DNA from: an uncultured Eubacteriales bacterium
Lineage (GTDB): Bacteria > Bacillota > Clostridia > Oscillospirales > Oscillospiraceae
Direction: 5' to 3'
Assembly (NCBI GenBank): GCA_900555795.1
Contig: USMP01000035.1
Location: forward strand, 1-8,487
Length of the DNA stretch: 8,487 nt
In this document: one piece after another, positions 1 through 5,935 of the stretch
Position numbering within the stretch: position 1 is the first letter of the stretch
How the letters are laid out: each line of letters starts with the position of its first letter
Translations under genes and position numbers: made by a program
Notes under the pieces: model-generated
The model's input: the letters and a program-made list of their open reading frames with translations, nothing else
Databases searched by the model: none
Told to the model about the DNA's origin: nothing

Positions 1-357
1 AAGAAGCTGAAGGAGGAGGTCGAGGTCCGCAACCAGGCCGACCAGATGGTCTACCAGAGCGAGAAGACCCTCGGCGAGGTGGGCGACAAGATCCCCGCGG
101 ACGAGAAGAGCAAGGTCCAGGCCGGGGTTGACAAGCTCAAGGAGGTCCTCAAGGGCGAGGATACCGCCGCGATCAAGGCCGCTACCGAGGAGCTGCAGCA
201 GACCTTCTTCGCCGTCAGCGAGAAGCTGTATCAGCAGGCGAACCCTCAGGGCGACCCCAACATGGGCGGTCAGGCCGCCGGCGGCGCCGACCAGGGCGGC
301 CAGCAGTACTACGACGCCGACTACAAGGTTGTGGACGACGACGAGAACAAGAAGTAA
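1..357 (+). CDS. dnaK: Chaperone DnaK (Hsp70), 3' end only
   Basis: C-terminal 118 residues of the Hsp70 chaperone DnaK; the ATPase domain, the substrate-binding beta-sandwich and the start lie left of the window. The reading frame is open from base 1 and stops with TAA at 355-357. What is visible is the helical lid (for example EVRNQADQMVYQSEKTL and the amphipathic helix up to KLYQQ), then a Gly/Gln/Ala-rich linker, then an acidic tail ending DADYKVVDDDENKK, which resembles the conserved DADYEVVDD-type end of bacterial DnaK. DnaK folds proteins in the cytoplasm in an ATP cycle driven by DnaJ and GrpE. The next gene is dnaJ, the usual Firmicutes order hrcA-grpE-dnaK-dnaJ. No heat-shock operator is visible because the operon promoter is outside the window. 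Confidence 0.95.
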   Translation, partial: KKLKEEVEVRNQADQMVYQSEKTLGEVGDKIPADEKSKVQAGVDKLKEVLKGEDTAAIKAATEELQQTFFAVSEKLYQQANPQGDPNMGGQAAGGADQGGQQYYDADYKVVDDDENKK

Positions 358-373
358 AAGCAACCAAGTTTTG

Positions 374-411
374 TTTCAAATGGGACGGGGAGGACCTCGC
401 CCCATTTGGAA
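374..411 (+). promoter_or_regulatory. Strong hairpin in the dnaK-dnaJ gap
   Basis: Inverted repeat in the 84-base gap after dnaK. Bases 374-390 pair with 395-411, closing on an AGGA loop, with one A-C mismatch (385/400) and one G-U pair (376/409). No T run follows, so it is not a standard intrinsic terminator. It could protect the 3' end of dnaK mRNA, mark a processing site, or partly attenuate dnaJ. The structure is read directly from the bases; the role is inference. Confidence 0.65.
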
Positions 412-441
412 TGTTCTGGAATAGATTGGATGTGATGTCAC

Positions 442-1448
442 ATGGCCGAACAGAAGAAAGACTATTACGAGGTCCTGGGCGTTCAGAAGGGCGCCACGGA
501 CGCGGAGATTAAGCGGGCCTACCGGAAGCTGGCCAAGGAGAACCATCCGGACCTGAACCCCGGCGACAAGGAGGCGGAGGCCCGGTTTAAGGAGATCAAC
601 GAGGCCTACGAGGTCCTCAGTGACAGCGACAAGCGGTCCCGGTATGACCAATTCGGACTCGCACCGGCCCCCAGCGGGGGGAGAGCCTGCGCCTGGGCCT
701 CACCATCACCTTCGAGGAGGCGGCCTTCGGCTGCGAAAAAGAGGTGGCCATCGACCGGGTGGAGCAGTGCGACAGCTGCCACGGAACCGGCGCGGCGGCG
801 GGCACCAGCCCGGAGACCTGTCCCACCTGCGGCGGCAGCGGTCAGGTGCAGCAGCGGCGGCAGACGCCCATGGGCGTTTTTGCCACCACTGGCCCCTGCC
901 AGCGCTGCGGCGGCAAGGGCAAGATTATCAAAACTCCCTGTAAGGACTGCGGCGGCAGTGGCCAGGTCCGCCGGCGCAAGACCATCAAGGTCTCCATTCC
1001 CGCCGGTATCGACAACGGTCAGATCGTCTCCCTGCGGGGGCAGGGCAACGCCGGACGCAACGGCGGCCCCGCCGGGGATCTGCAGATTGTCATCACTGTG
1101 CAGCCCCACGCCCTGTTCCGCCGGGATGGAATGGATGTATACTGTAACGCGCCCATCACCTTCACCCAGGCGGTGCTGGGTGGGGAGATGGAAATTCCCA
1201 CCATTGACGGCAAGGTGAAGTACGATATCCCCGAGGGCACCCAGACCGGCACCACCTTCCGCCTGCGGGGCAAGGGCGTGCCCAATGTGAATGGCCGGGG
1301 CCGCGGGGACCAGTATGTCACCGTCTACATTGAGACGCCCCGGAATTTGACCCATGAGCAGCGGGAGGCCCTGAAGAAGTTCAGCAACACCCTGAAGGAG
1401 AGTAACTACGAGGAGCGCAGGAGTTTTTTTAAGAAATTCAAAAAATAG
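442..1448 (+). pseudogene. dnaJ: dnaJ co-chaperone, disrupted by deletion and frameshift
   Basis: DnaJ (Hsp40) stimulates DnaK ATP hydrolysis and delivers clients. The ATG at 442 begins an intact J-domain (residues 1-72) with the HPD motif at 35-37 and the closing RYDQFG. From about 655 that frame turns into meaningless Arg/Ser/Pro-rich sequence and runs to 1218. Real DnaJ sequence resumes in another frame: [11 protein letters not shown] then [13 protein letters not shown] (about 663-743), the four zinc motifs [24 protein letters not shown] and CKDCGGSG, then the client-binding C-terminal domains to the TAG at 1446-1448. The Gly/Phe-rich linker that normally joins the two parts is absent. Joining the parts gives about 335 residues against the usual 370-390. 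The downstream frame has a stop at 645-647 and no convincing start of its own (a GTG at 744 lies inside the domain). The Shine-Dalgarno sequence before 442 is weak. As written the gene cannot make full DnaJ; a real mutation and an assembly collapse of the repetitive linker are both possible. Confidence 0.85.
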
Positions 1449-1454
1449 AGGCGT

Positions 1455-1462
1455 AAAGGAGA
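1455..1462 (+). promoter_or_regulatory. Ribosome binding site that sets the rpiB start
   Basis: AAAGGAGA lies only one base before the first in-frame ATG (1463) but 7 bases before the second (1469). The second spacing is normal, and the protein from 1469 begins MKIAMASDHGG, the typical RpiB N-terminus, so 1469 is preferred. Confidence 0.75.
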
Positions 1463-1468
1463 ATGGGT

Positions 1469-1909
1469 ATGAAGATCGCGATGGCGTCGGACCACGGCGG
1501 ATTTGACCTGAAGGAGGATCTCAGGGCGTGGCTCACGGAGCAGGGACATGAGGTGGTGGACTGTGGCTGCTTCGGTAAGGACAGCTGCGATTACCCCGAT
1601 TTCGGCGCGGCGGCGGCCCGGGCTGTGGCGGATGGCCGGTGCGAGCGGGGAATCGTCATCTGCACCACCGGCATCGGCATCTCCATCTCCGCCAATAAGG
1701 TGAAGGGGATCCGCTGCGCCCTGTGTGCCGAGCCCTGGAGCGCGGAGATGACCCGCCGCCATAACGACGCCAATATGCTGGCCATGGGCGCCGGGGCGGT
1801 GGGTCCCCTGCTGGCCCGCCAGATTGTCACTGCCTTCCTGACCCACGACTTTGAGGAGGGGCGGCATCAGCGGCGTGTGGACAAGATGATGGCCATTGAG
1901 AATCAGTGA
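1469..1909 (+). CDS. rpiB: Ribose-5-phosphate isomerase B (RpiB/LacAB family)
   Basis: Interconverts ribose-5-phosphate and ribulose-5-phosphate in the non-oxidative pentose phosphate pathway in the cytoplasm. From the preferred start it has 146 residues, the usual length of the family. Visible signatures are SDHGG (residues 7-11, with the D8/H9 pair), DYPDFG (41-46), the catalytic cysteine C65 in CTTGIGISISANK, and RRHNDAN with H98 and N99, positions matching the ring-opening histidine and its neighbour in characterised RpiB. The Arg-rich stretch GRHQRRVDKM near the end supplies the phosphate-contact arginines. The family also includes allose-6-phosphate and galactose-6-phosphate isomerases; the single stand-alone gene outside a sugar operon favours RpiB. 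It starts 20 bases after dnaJ, so it is probably co-transcribed with the chaperone genes. A longer version starting at 1463 would add only Met-Gly. Confidence 0.93.
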   Translation: MKIAMASDHGGFDLKEDLRAWLTEQGHEVVDCGCFGKDSCDYPDFGAAAARAVADGRCERGIVICTTGIGISISANKVKGIRCALCAEPWSAEMTRRHNDANMLAMGAGAVGPLLARQIVTAFLTHDFEEGRHQRRVDKMMAIENQ

Positions 1910-1919
1910 TCTTGCCCTC

Positions 1920-1946
1920 ACCGCCGCAGGTGCGGCGTGTAGGCGT
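1920..1946 (+). terminator. Possible weak terminator after rpiB
   Basis: A compact GC stem, CGCCGC at 1922-1927 with GCGGCG at 1932-1937, starts 13 bases after the rpiB stop codon. The tail after it (TGTAGGCGTTT) is poor in T, so termination by this element alone is doubtful. Confidence 0.25.
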
Positions 1947-2126
1947 TTCGGCGCAGCCGGGGCCTGACGGAAGGGGCGGTTCATTTGCCCTGGAGAGAGG
2001 CTGAAATGAGAGGTCCCCGGGAAGTTGAGGCGTTTTCGGGGAGCGGTGGAGTTGCTGACGGCGTGGCGCTGTTGGCGGCTTTTTCCGCCCCTAATCGGAA
2101 GAAATTGGGGAAATTCCAGATTTTGG

Positions 2127-2156
2127 TTGCACTTTTTCCGCCGGGTGTGGTAAGAT
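2127..2156 (+). promoter_or_regulatory. Weak candidate promoter for the DUF4015 gene
   Basis: TTGCAC (2127-2132), 18 bases, then TAAGAT (2151-2156), a poor but plausible sigma-A pair. A start near 2162 would give a leader of about 78 bases. It is the best pair I found in this spacer, but matches are only 3/6 and 4/6. Confidence 0.3.
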
Positions 2157-2180
2157 GACACTGATGAAAAAGCCCGCTGT

Positions 2181-2205
2181 GTTCTGACGCCGGAGGCGGC
2201 AGAAC
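2181..2205 (+). promoter_or_regulatory. Leader hairpin upstream of the DUF4015 gene
   Basis: Bases 2181-2191 pair with 2195-2205 (11 positions, one A-G mismatch) around a GGA loop. CCACTTTTGAC follows, only a short T run. It could be an attenuator or a stability element in the leader. It lies 35 bases before the ATG and leaves the ribosome site free. Confidence 0.4.
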
Positions 2206-2239
2206 CACTTTTGACAGACAGAGAAAAGAGGGAACGCCC

Positions 2240-3241
2240 ATGGCAACCAGAGGCTATCACAGCTACCGGGGCCGGAGCGCGGGTTGGAAGCGCCTGGTAA
2301 TTGGGCTGTCGGTGCTGGCACTGCTGGCGGCCTGTGTTTTTATGGTGGCGCAGCGCTATATTACCTATACAGATGACGGCGGCCTGCGGCTGGATCTGCC
2401 CTTTCTGGGGCGGGAGGAGCCGGATGATGGCGGGGAGCCGCCTCTGCCGGAGGAGGATGTGAACCTGGTGATCGACCAGCCGGAAGCGCCGGAGGAGTCA
2501 GAGGAGCCCGGGGCGGAGGCCTATGGCCAGCACCGGCTGATCTCTCTGGAGAATCTGCCGGCGGAGAGCCGGGAGGCATCCCTTGCGCAGGCGGGGGCCA
2601 ACGGTTTTGTATACACGGTCCGGGACAACACTGGCCGGGTGTTCTACGCCTCCCAGGCGGCGCTGGGGGATGCGGTTACAGCGGGAGCCGTGGCGCCGGA
2701 GGAACTGGAGCGTCTCTGCCAGCGGGAGGACCTGACGGCGGTGGCACGGCTGAACTGCTTCCACGACAGCTACTATGCCGCCACCCACATGGAGAGCGCC
2801 GGGATTTGCCAGGGCACGGGCTACATCTGGTATGACAGTCTCAGCTACCACTGGCTGGATCCGGATAAGGAGGAGACGAGGCGGTATGTGATTTCCCTGG
2901 CCCTGGAGTGCGCCCAGATGGGGTTTGACGAACTGCTGCTGGAGGAGATGAGTTACCCGGTCTCCGGAAAGCTGGAGAAAATCGACTACTCCGGCAATGC
3001 CCGCACCAAGACGGAGGCGCTGGCCCTGTTTCTCACGGAATTGCGCCAGGCCCTGGAGCCCTACGGGGTGCGCCTCAGCCTGCTGGTCCCGGAGCATGTG
3101 GTCCTGTCCGGCGCAGAGCCGGTGTCCGGTGTGGACCTGGCGGTGCTGGCGCCGCTGGTGGACGCGGTGTACGCCGCCACAGAGGACCCGGCTGGCGCCC
3201 AGGCGGCTCTGGCCGCCGCTGCCCCGCCTTTGTGCCGGTGA
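2240..3241 (+). CDS. Membrane-anchored putative glycoside hydrolase (DUF4015-type), C-terminus likely frameshifted
   Basis: 333 residues as read. The start ATG is preceded by AGAGGGAA at a good distance. A basic N-terminus is followed by one hydrophobic segment (about residues 18-38), then an acidic Pro/Glu-rich spacer (about 50-95), so the main domain should sit outside the membrane. That domain resembles the DUF4015 putative glycoside hydrolase (TIM-barrel) family: ANGFVYTVRDNTGRVFYAS (120-138) matches the family's strand ending in VKDD-G; AVARLNCFHD (167-176) matches its ARIVVFKD-like strand; YIWYDS (195-200), WLDP and MGFDELLLEEMSYP (227-240) match its W-D, WVDP and GFDEIQFDYVRFP motifs. 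The last motif has Glu-Glu where the family usually has Asp-Tyr. The substrate is unknown; a cell-wall or surface polysaccharide is a guess. After residue about 328 the frame ends abruptly in PPLCR, while the next frame reads AFVPVTAETDGRDSWYRGQ to a TAG at 3283-3285. A one-base loss in the CCCC run at 3222-3225 would explain this. The gene is followed by a strong terminator. Confidence 0.75.
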   Translation: MATRGYHSYRGRSAGWKRLVIGLSVLALLAACVFMVAQRYITYTDDGGLRLDLPFLGREEPDDGGEPPLPEEDVNLVIDQPEAPEESEEPGAEAYGQHRLISLENLPAESREASLAQAGANGFVYTVRDNTGRVFYASQAALGDAVTAGAVAPEELERLCQREDLTAVARLNCFHDSYYAATHMESAGICQGTGYIWYDSLSYHWLDPDKEETRRYVISLALECAQMGFDELLLEEMSYPVSGKLEKIDYSGNARTKTEALALFLTELRQALEPYGVRLSLLVPEHVVLSGAEPVSGVDLAVLAPLVDAVYAATEDPAGAQAALAAAAPPLCR

Positions 3242-3306
3242 CGGCGGAGACAGATGGCCGAGACAGCTGGTATCGGGGGCAGTAGCGGCCGGACAAAATA
3301 AAAAAT

Positions 3307-3361
3307 AAGTTCGCGGAAAGGATTCCGCCTGTGTGGCGGGATTTTTCCGCGAATTTGTTTT
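3307..3361 (+). terminator. Strong intrinsic terminator
   Basis: A two-part stem: 3307-3319 pairs with 3344-3356 (one G-U), and inside it ATTCCGCC at 3322-3329 pairs with GGCGGGAT at 3335-3342 around the loop TGTGT. The outer stem's end merges into TTTGTTTT (3354-3361). The A-rich bases before the stem (3295-3308) would act as a T run for the other strand, so it may work both ways. It separates the DUF4015 gene from the ATPase operon. Confidence 0.9.
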
Positions 3362-3529
3362 GCGGGAAGCAATAAAATTATACAAAGACCAAATAAGCAA
3401 TTTGTGATAAATTACCAAAAAAAGCAGGAGACTAACAAAATAAAACGAGAGAATAGTAGCAAAGCCGACAAAGGTATGCAGGGTGGTTTGTACAAATTGT
3501 CAAAATCTTAACGAAACGTAAATTTCCCA

Positions 3530-3559
3530 TTGGAAGTGGGGGAATGACCGTGCTATAAT
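3530..3559 (+). promoter_or_regulatory. Promoter of the V/A-ATPase operon
   Basis: TTGGAA at 3530-3535 (4/6 match to TTGACA), an 18-base spacer, and a perfect TATAAT at 3554-3559 preceded by TGC (3551-3553), an extended -10. Transcription would begin near 3566, giving a leader of about 108 bases before the first ATPase gene. Confidence 0.75.
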
Positions 3560-3565
3560 AATGGA

Positions 3566-3600
3566 TATTCCAAGCGGGAAATTTTGGCCCCCTTGGGATA
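3566..3600 (+). promoter_or_regulatory. Hairpin at the 5' end of the ATPase operon leader
   Basis: Bases 3566-3578 pair with 3588-3600 (13 positions, one C-C mismatch at 3575/3591, one T-G pair), with a 9-base loop. The left arm begins almost exactly at the predicted transcription start. It is not followed by a T run. A 5' mRNA stabiliser is the simplest reading; an attenuator or protein-binding site is possible. Confidence 0.6.
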
Positions 3601-3673
3601 AATCACCGTCAAAATTGACAGGATAGCAGAGAGAACAGTACCCGAGCGAATTGGATGGAAAAGGGGTGAAACA

Positions 3674-3988
3674 ATGTCACTGGAAGCCATTGCCAGGATC
3701 CAGGAAGTGGAGAGCGGAATGGAGCAGTCCAAGGCGGATGCCCGTGCCCGTGCTCAGAAGCTGACCGCTGATGCGGAGCGGGAGGGCCGTGCCCTTCTGC
3801 AGCAGGGCCGGGAAAAAGCCGCCGCCGAAGTCGCCGACGCCATGCGTCAGGCGGAGGAGGCCGCCGCCAAGCGGCGGGAGGAGATCCTGGCCCGGGCCGC
3901 GGCGGACTGTGAGGCGCTGCGGGCGGAAGCCGGAGCGCGCATGGACAAAGCGGTGGAAGCGATCTTAGAAAGGGTGGTAGCGAGTTAA
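3674..3988 (+). CDS. ntpF: V/A-type ATPase peripheral-stalk subunit G/H
   Basis: 104 residues, predicted to be nearly all alpha-helix and coiled coil, rich in Ala, Arg, Glu and Gln with no Cys-rich or membrane part. This subunit pairs with subunit E in the outer stalks that hold the catalytic head still while the rotor turns. The start has GGGGTGA at 3663-3669, 4 bases before the ATG. Identification rests mainly on context: it is the first gene of the set, its stop overlaps the start of subunit I by one base (TAATG), and the following genes are I, K, E, C and F, the order of the E. hirae ntp operon, whose first gene ntpF encodes this stalk protein. Names differ between schemes: the same subunit is called AhaH or subunit G/H elsewhere. 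Low sequence complexity makes the family assignment by sequence alone weaker than for its neighbours. Confidence 0.85.
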   Translation: MSLEAIARIQEVESGMEQSKADARARAQKLTADAEREGRALLQQGREKAAAEVADAMRQAEEAAAKRREEILARAAADCEALRAEAGARMDKAVEAILERVVAS

Positions 3989-5934
3989 TGGCCATTGTCA
4001 AGATGAAGCGGCTGCGGCTGATTGCTCTCGCCCAGGATCGGGACAACCTGCTGGCCCAGCTGCTCCACGCCGGCTGCGTACAGGTCAGCGAGCCGGAAGG
4101 GGCCCTGGCCGGAGAGGGACTTCTGCACCGGGAGCCCTCGGCGCTGGCGGAGGCCAAGGCCGCGCAGAATGAATTGAAGCAGGCGCTGGATGTGGTGGGC
4201 CGCTACGCCCCCCAGAAGGGCGGCCTCTTCACCCCCCGCCGCGAGGTGGCGGAGGAAGCGCTCCTCAGCCCCTCTGCCCGCTCCAATGCCCGGACCTTGG
4301 CGGGAGAGATAAACGAGCGGGCCAAGGCTATCGGCGCTTGTACCGCCCGGGAAGCCAGACTGGAGGCGGAGAAGCTGGCGCTGGAGCCCTGGCGGGCCTA
4401 CAGCTTGCCCCTGGAGGAGAAGGGGACGCGGACGGTGAACGTGCTGCTGGGCACGGTGCCCAGTTCCGTGGACTTTTCCACTCTGGCCGGCGCCGTGGAG
4501 GAGGCCGCCCCGGCCTGCCAGGTGACGCTGCTGTCCTCTGACCGGGAGCAGCACTGCCTGGAGATCCTCTGCCACCACTCCTGCCAGCAGGAGGCGCTGG
4601 AGAGCCTGAGAACCTTTGGTTTCAGCTATGGGAATCTGAAGGATCTGACGGGCACGGTGGAGGAGAACCTGCGCCGCCTGGACAAGGAACTGGACGACGT
4701 ACGTGCCCGGCGCCAGCGGGAGCAGGACGGACTGAAGACCCTGGGGGAGCGGCGGGAAGAACTGCAGCTGGCCCTGGATGGAGCCGCCCAGGTGACGGCT
4801 ACCGAGGAGGCCAAGGAGCGCCTTTTGGGCGCGGGCGCCATTGTGTGCCTAGATGGATGGGTGCCCGCGGAGGAGACCGGGCGGCTTGAGAAGGTCCTGG
4901 GGGCCTTTGACTGCGCCTACGAATTGGCTGAACCCACACCGGAGGAGTACCCCGACGTTCCGGTGCAGCTGAAAAACAACATCTTCAGCCGCTGCATGAA
5001 TGTGGTGACGGAGATGTACTCCCTGCCAGCCTATGACGGCGTGGATCCCAACCCGCTGATGGCGCCGTTTTTTATTTTGTTTTTCGGCGTCATGATGGCG
5101 GACATGGCCTACGGGGTGATTATGGTGGCGGCGTCCCTGGTGGTGCTGCTGAAGGCCAGGCCCCGGCCGGGTACTCGTAACTTTATGGAACTGGTATTCT
5201 GGTGCGGGATCAGCACCTTTATTGTAGGGGCCATGACCGGCGGCTTCTTTGGGGACTTTATCCCCCAGATCGCCAAAATCATCAATCCCGCCAGCACCTT
5301 TGAAATGCCGGCTCTGTTTACGCCGCTGGACGACACGGTGGCTATCATGCTGGGCTCCCTGGTGCTGGGACTGATTCAGGTTGTCACAGGCATGACCGTC
5401 AGCGTCATCAAGAAAATCAAGGAGGGGGACTTTGTAGACGCCCTTTTTGATGAGATTACCTGGTGGATCATCCTGGCCGGCGTGGCCCTGGCCATCTTCG
5501 GCATCGGCACCATATCCGGTGTGCCGGTCCCCCTGGCGGTGGGTATTCTGATGCTGGTATTCGGCGGCACCCGGAAGGCCAAGGGGTTCGGCAAGGTTAC
5601 AAGCCTTGTGGGCCTGGTCTATAACGGCGTCACCGGCTTTTTCAGCGATATTCTCTCCTATGTGCGGCTCATGGCCCTGATGCTCTCCGGAAGCGTCATC
5701 GCCTCTGTGTTCAATACCCTGGGCGCCACCTTTGGAAACGTGGTCCTGTTTGTGATCATTTCCATGATCGGCAATGCCCTGAATCTGGCGCTGAACCTGC
5801 TGGGCTGCTACGTCCATGACCTGCGCCTGCAGTGCTTGGAGTTCTTTAACCGGTTCTATAAAGAGGGCGGCAAGCCCTATCAGCCCCTGGCAATTCAAAC
5901 AAAATATGTAGATGTAATCAAGGAGGAACAGTAA
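3988..5934 (+). CDS. ntpI: V/A-type ATPase membrane subunit I (a-subunit homologue)
   Basis: 648 residues, the normal length. The first about 350 residues are soluble: an N-terminal VKMKRLRLIAL strand, Glu/Arg-rich coiled-coil arms (about 45-110 and 215-275) and alpha/beta lobes that contact the peripheral stalks. The rest is a membrane domain with about eight hydrophobic segments, beginning at NPLMAPFFILFFGVMMADM (355-373), typical of the family. This domain forms the two ion half-channels beside the K ring. The conserved arginines of the channel are visible: R560 in SYVRLMAL and R613 in HDLRLQCLEFF; the first corresponds to the essential arginine of the F-type a subunit. The start overlaps the previous stop codon by one base, and the stop is one base before the K start, so the three genes are translationally tight. 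No breaks are seen. Confidence 0.95.
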   Translation: MAIVKMKRLRLIALAQDRDNLLAQLLHAGCVQVSEPEGALAGEGLLHREPSALAEAKAAQNELKQALDVVGRYAPQKGGLFTPRREVAEEALLSPSARSNARTLAGEINERAKAIGACTAREARLEAEKLALEPWRAYSLPLEEKGTRTVNVLLGTVPSSVDFSTLAGAVEEAAPACQVTLLSSDREQHCLEILCHHSCQQEALESLRTFGFSYGNLKDLTGTVEENLRRLDKELDDVRARRQREQDGLKTLGERREELQLALDGAAQVTATEEAKERLLGAGAIVCLDGWVPAEETGRLEKVLGAFDCAYELAEPTPEEYPDVPVQLKNNIFSRCMNVVTEMYSLPAYDGVDPNPLMAPFFILFFGVMMADMAYGVIMVAASLVVLLKARPRPGTRNFMELVFWCGISTFIVGAMTGGFFGDFIPQIAKIINPASTFEMPALFTPLDDTVAIMLGSLVLGLIQVVTGMTVSVIKKIKEGDFVDALFDEITWWIILAGVALAIFGIGTISGVPVPLAVGILMLVFGGTRKAKGFGKVTSLVGLVYNGVTGFFSDILSYVRLMALMLSGSVIASVFNTLGATFGNVVLFVIISMIGNALNLALNLLGCYVHDLRLQCLEFFNRFYKEGGKPYQPLAIQTKYVDVIKEEQ

Positions 5935-5935
5935 C

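Larger units (their letters stand above)
1910..2239 (+). other. Intergenic spacer with several hairpins, no gene seen
   Basis: I see no convincing protein or tRNA gene in these 330 bases. They contain small GC-rich hairpins: 1922-1927 with 1932-1937, loop AGGT; 2014-2023 with 2033-2042, two G-U pairs; GGCGG at 2074-2078 with CCGCC at 2085-2089 around CTTTTT; and the stem at 2181-2205 listed separately. The first could end the rpiB transcript but has no good T run. Open frames on the minus strand here have no recognisable protein character. Confidence 0.5.
3362..3673 (+). other. AT-rich regulatory region before the V/A-ATPase operon
   Basis: 312 bases without a supported gene and much richer in A+T than the genes around them. 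It holds the promoter and leader hairpin listed separately. It also holds a possible second promoter (TTGTCA at 3497-3502, 16 bases, TAAATT at 3519-3524), the palindrome TTTGTACAAA (3487-3496), the 8-mer CAATTTGT (3398-3405) inverted as ACAAATTG (3492-3499), and GTCAAAAT present twice (3499-3506 and 3608-3615). The second copy lies in a GTCAA-AA-TTGAC inverted repeat. These are candidate regulator sites only; I cannot name a regulator. Confidence 0.5.

Noticed and set aside
640..760. Programmed ribosomal frameshift in dnaJ
   Set aside because: There is no slippery heptamer at the junction, and about 50 linker residues are missing; slippage would not restore them.
606..1355. Long minus-strand open frame of 249 codons opposite dnaJ
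   Set aside because: It lies over recognisable DnaJ zinc-finger and C-terminal sequence on the + strand and is low-complexity Ala/Gly-rich; a GC-rich shadow frame.
744..1448. A separate short gene starting at GTG 744
   Set aside because: The recognisable DnaJ sequence extends upstream of 744 in the same frame (FEEAAFGC), and no ribosome site precedes the GTG.
2014..2060. T-box or other riboswitch in the rpiB-DUF4015 spacer
   Set aside because: There is a hairpin and a GGTGG word, but no T-box consensus, specifier loop or downstream terminator/antiterminator pair could be built.
2211..2239. TTGACA at 2211-2216 as a promoter -35
   Set aside because: It is a perfect hexamer, but the matching -10 position falls on CGCCCA next to the ATG, with no TATAAT-like sequence.
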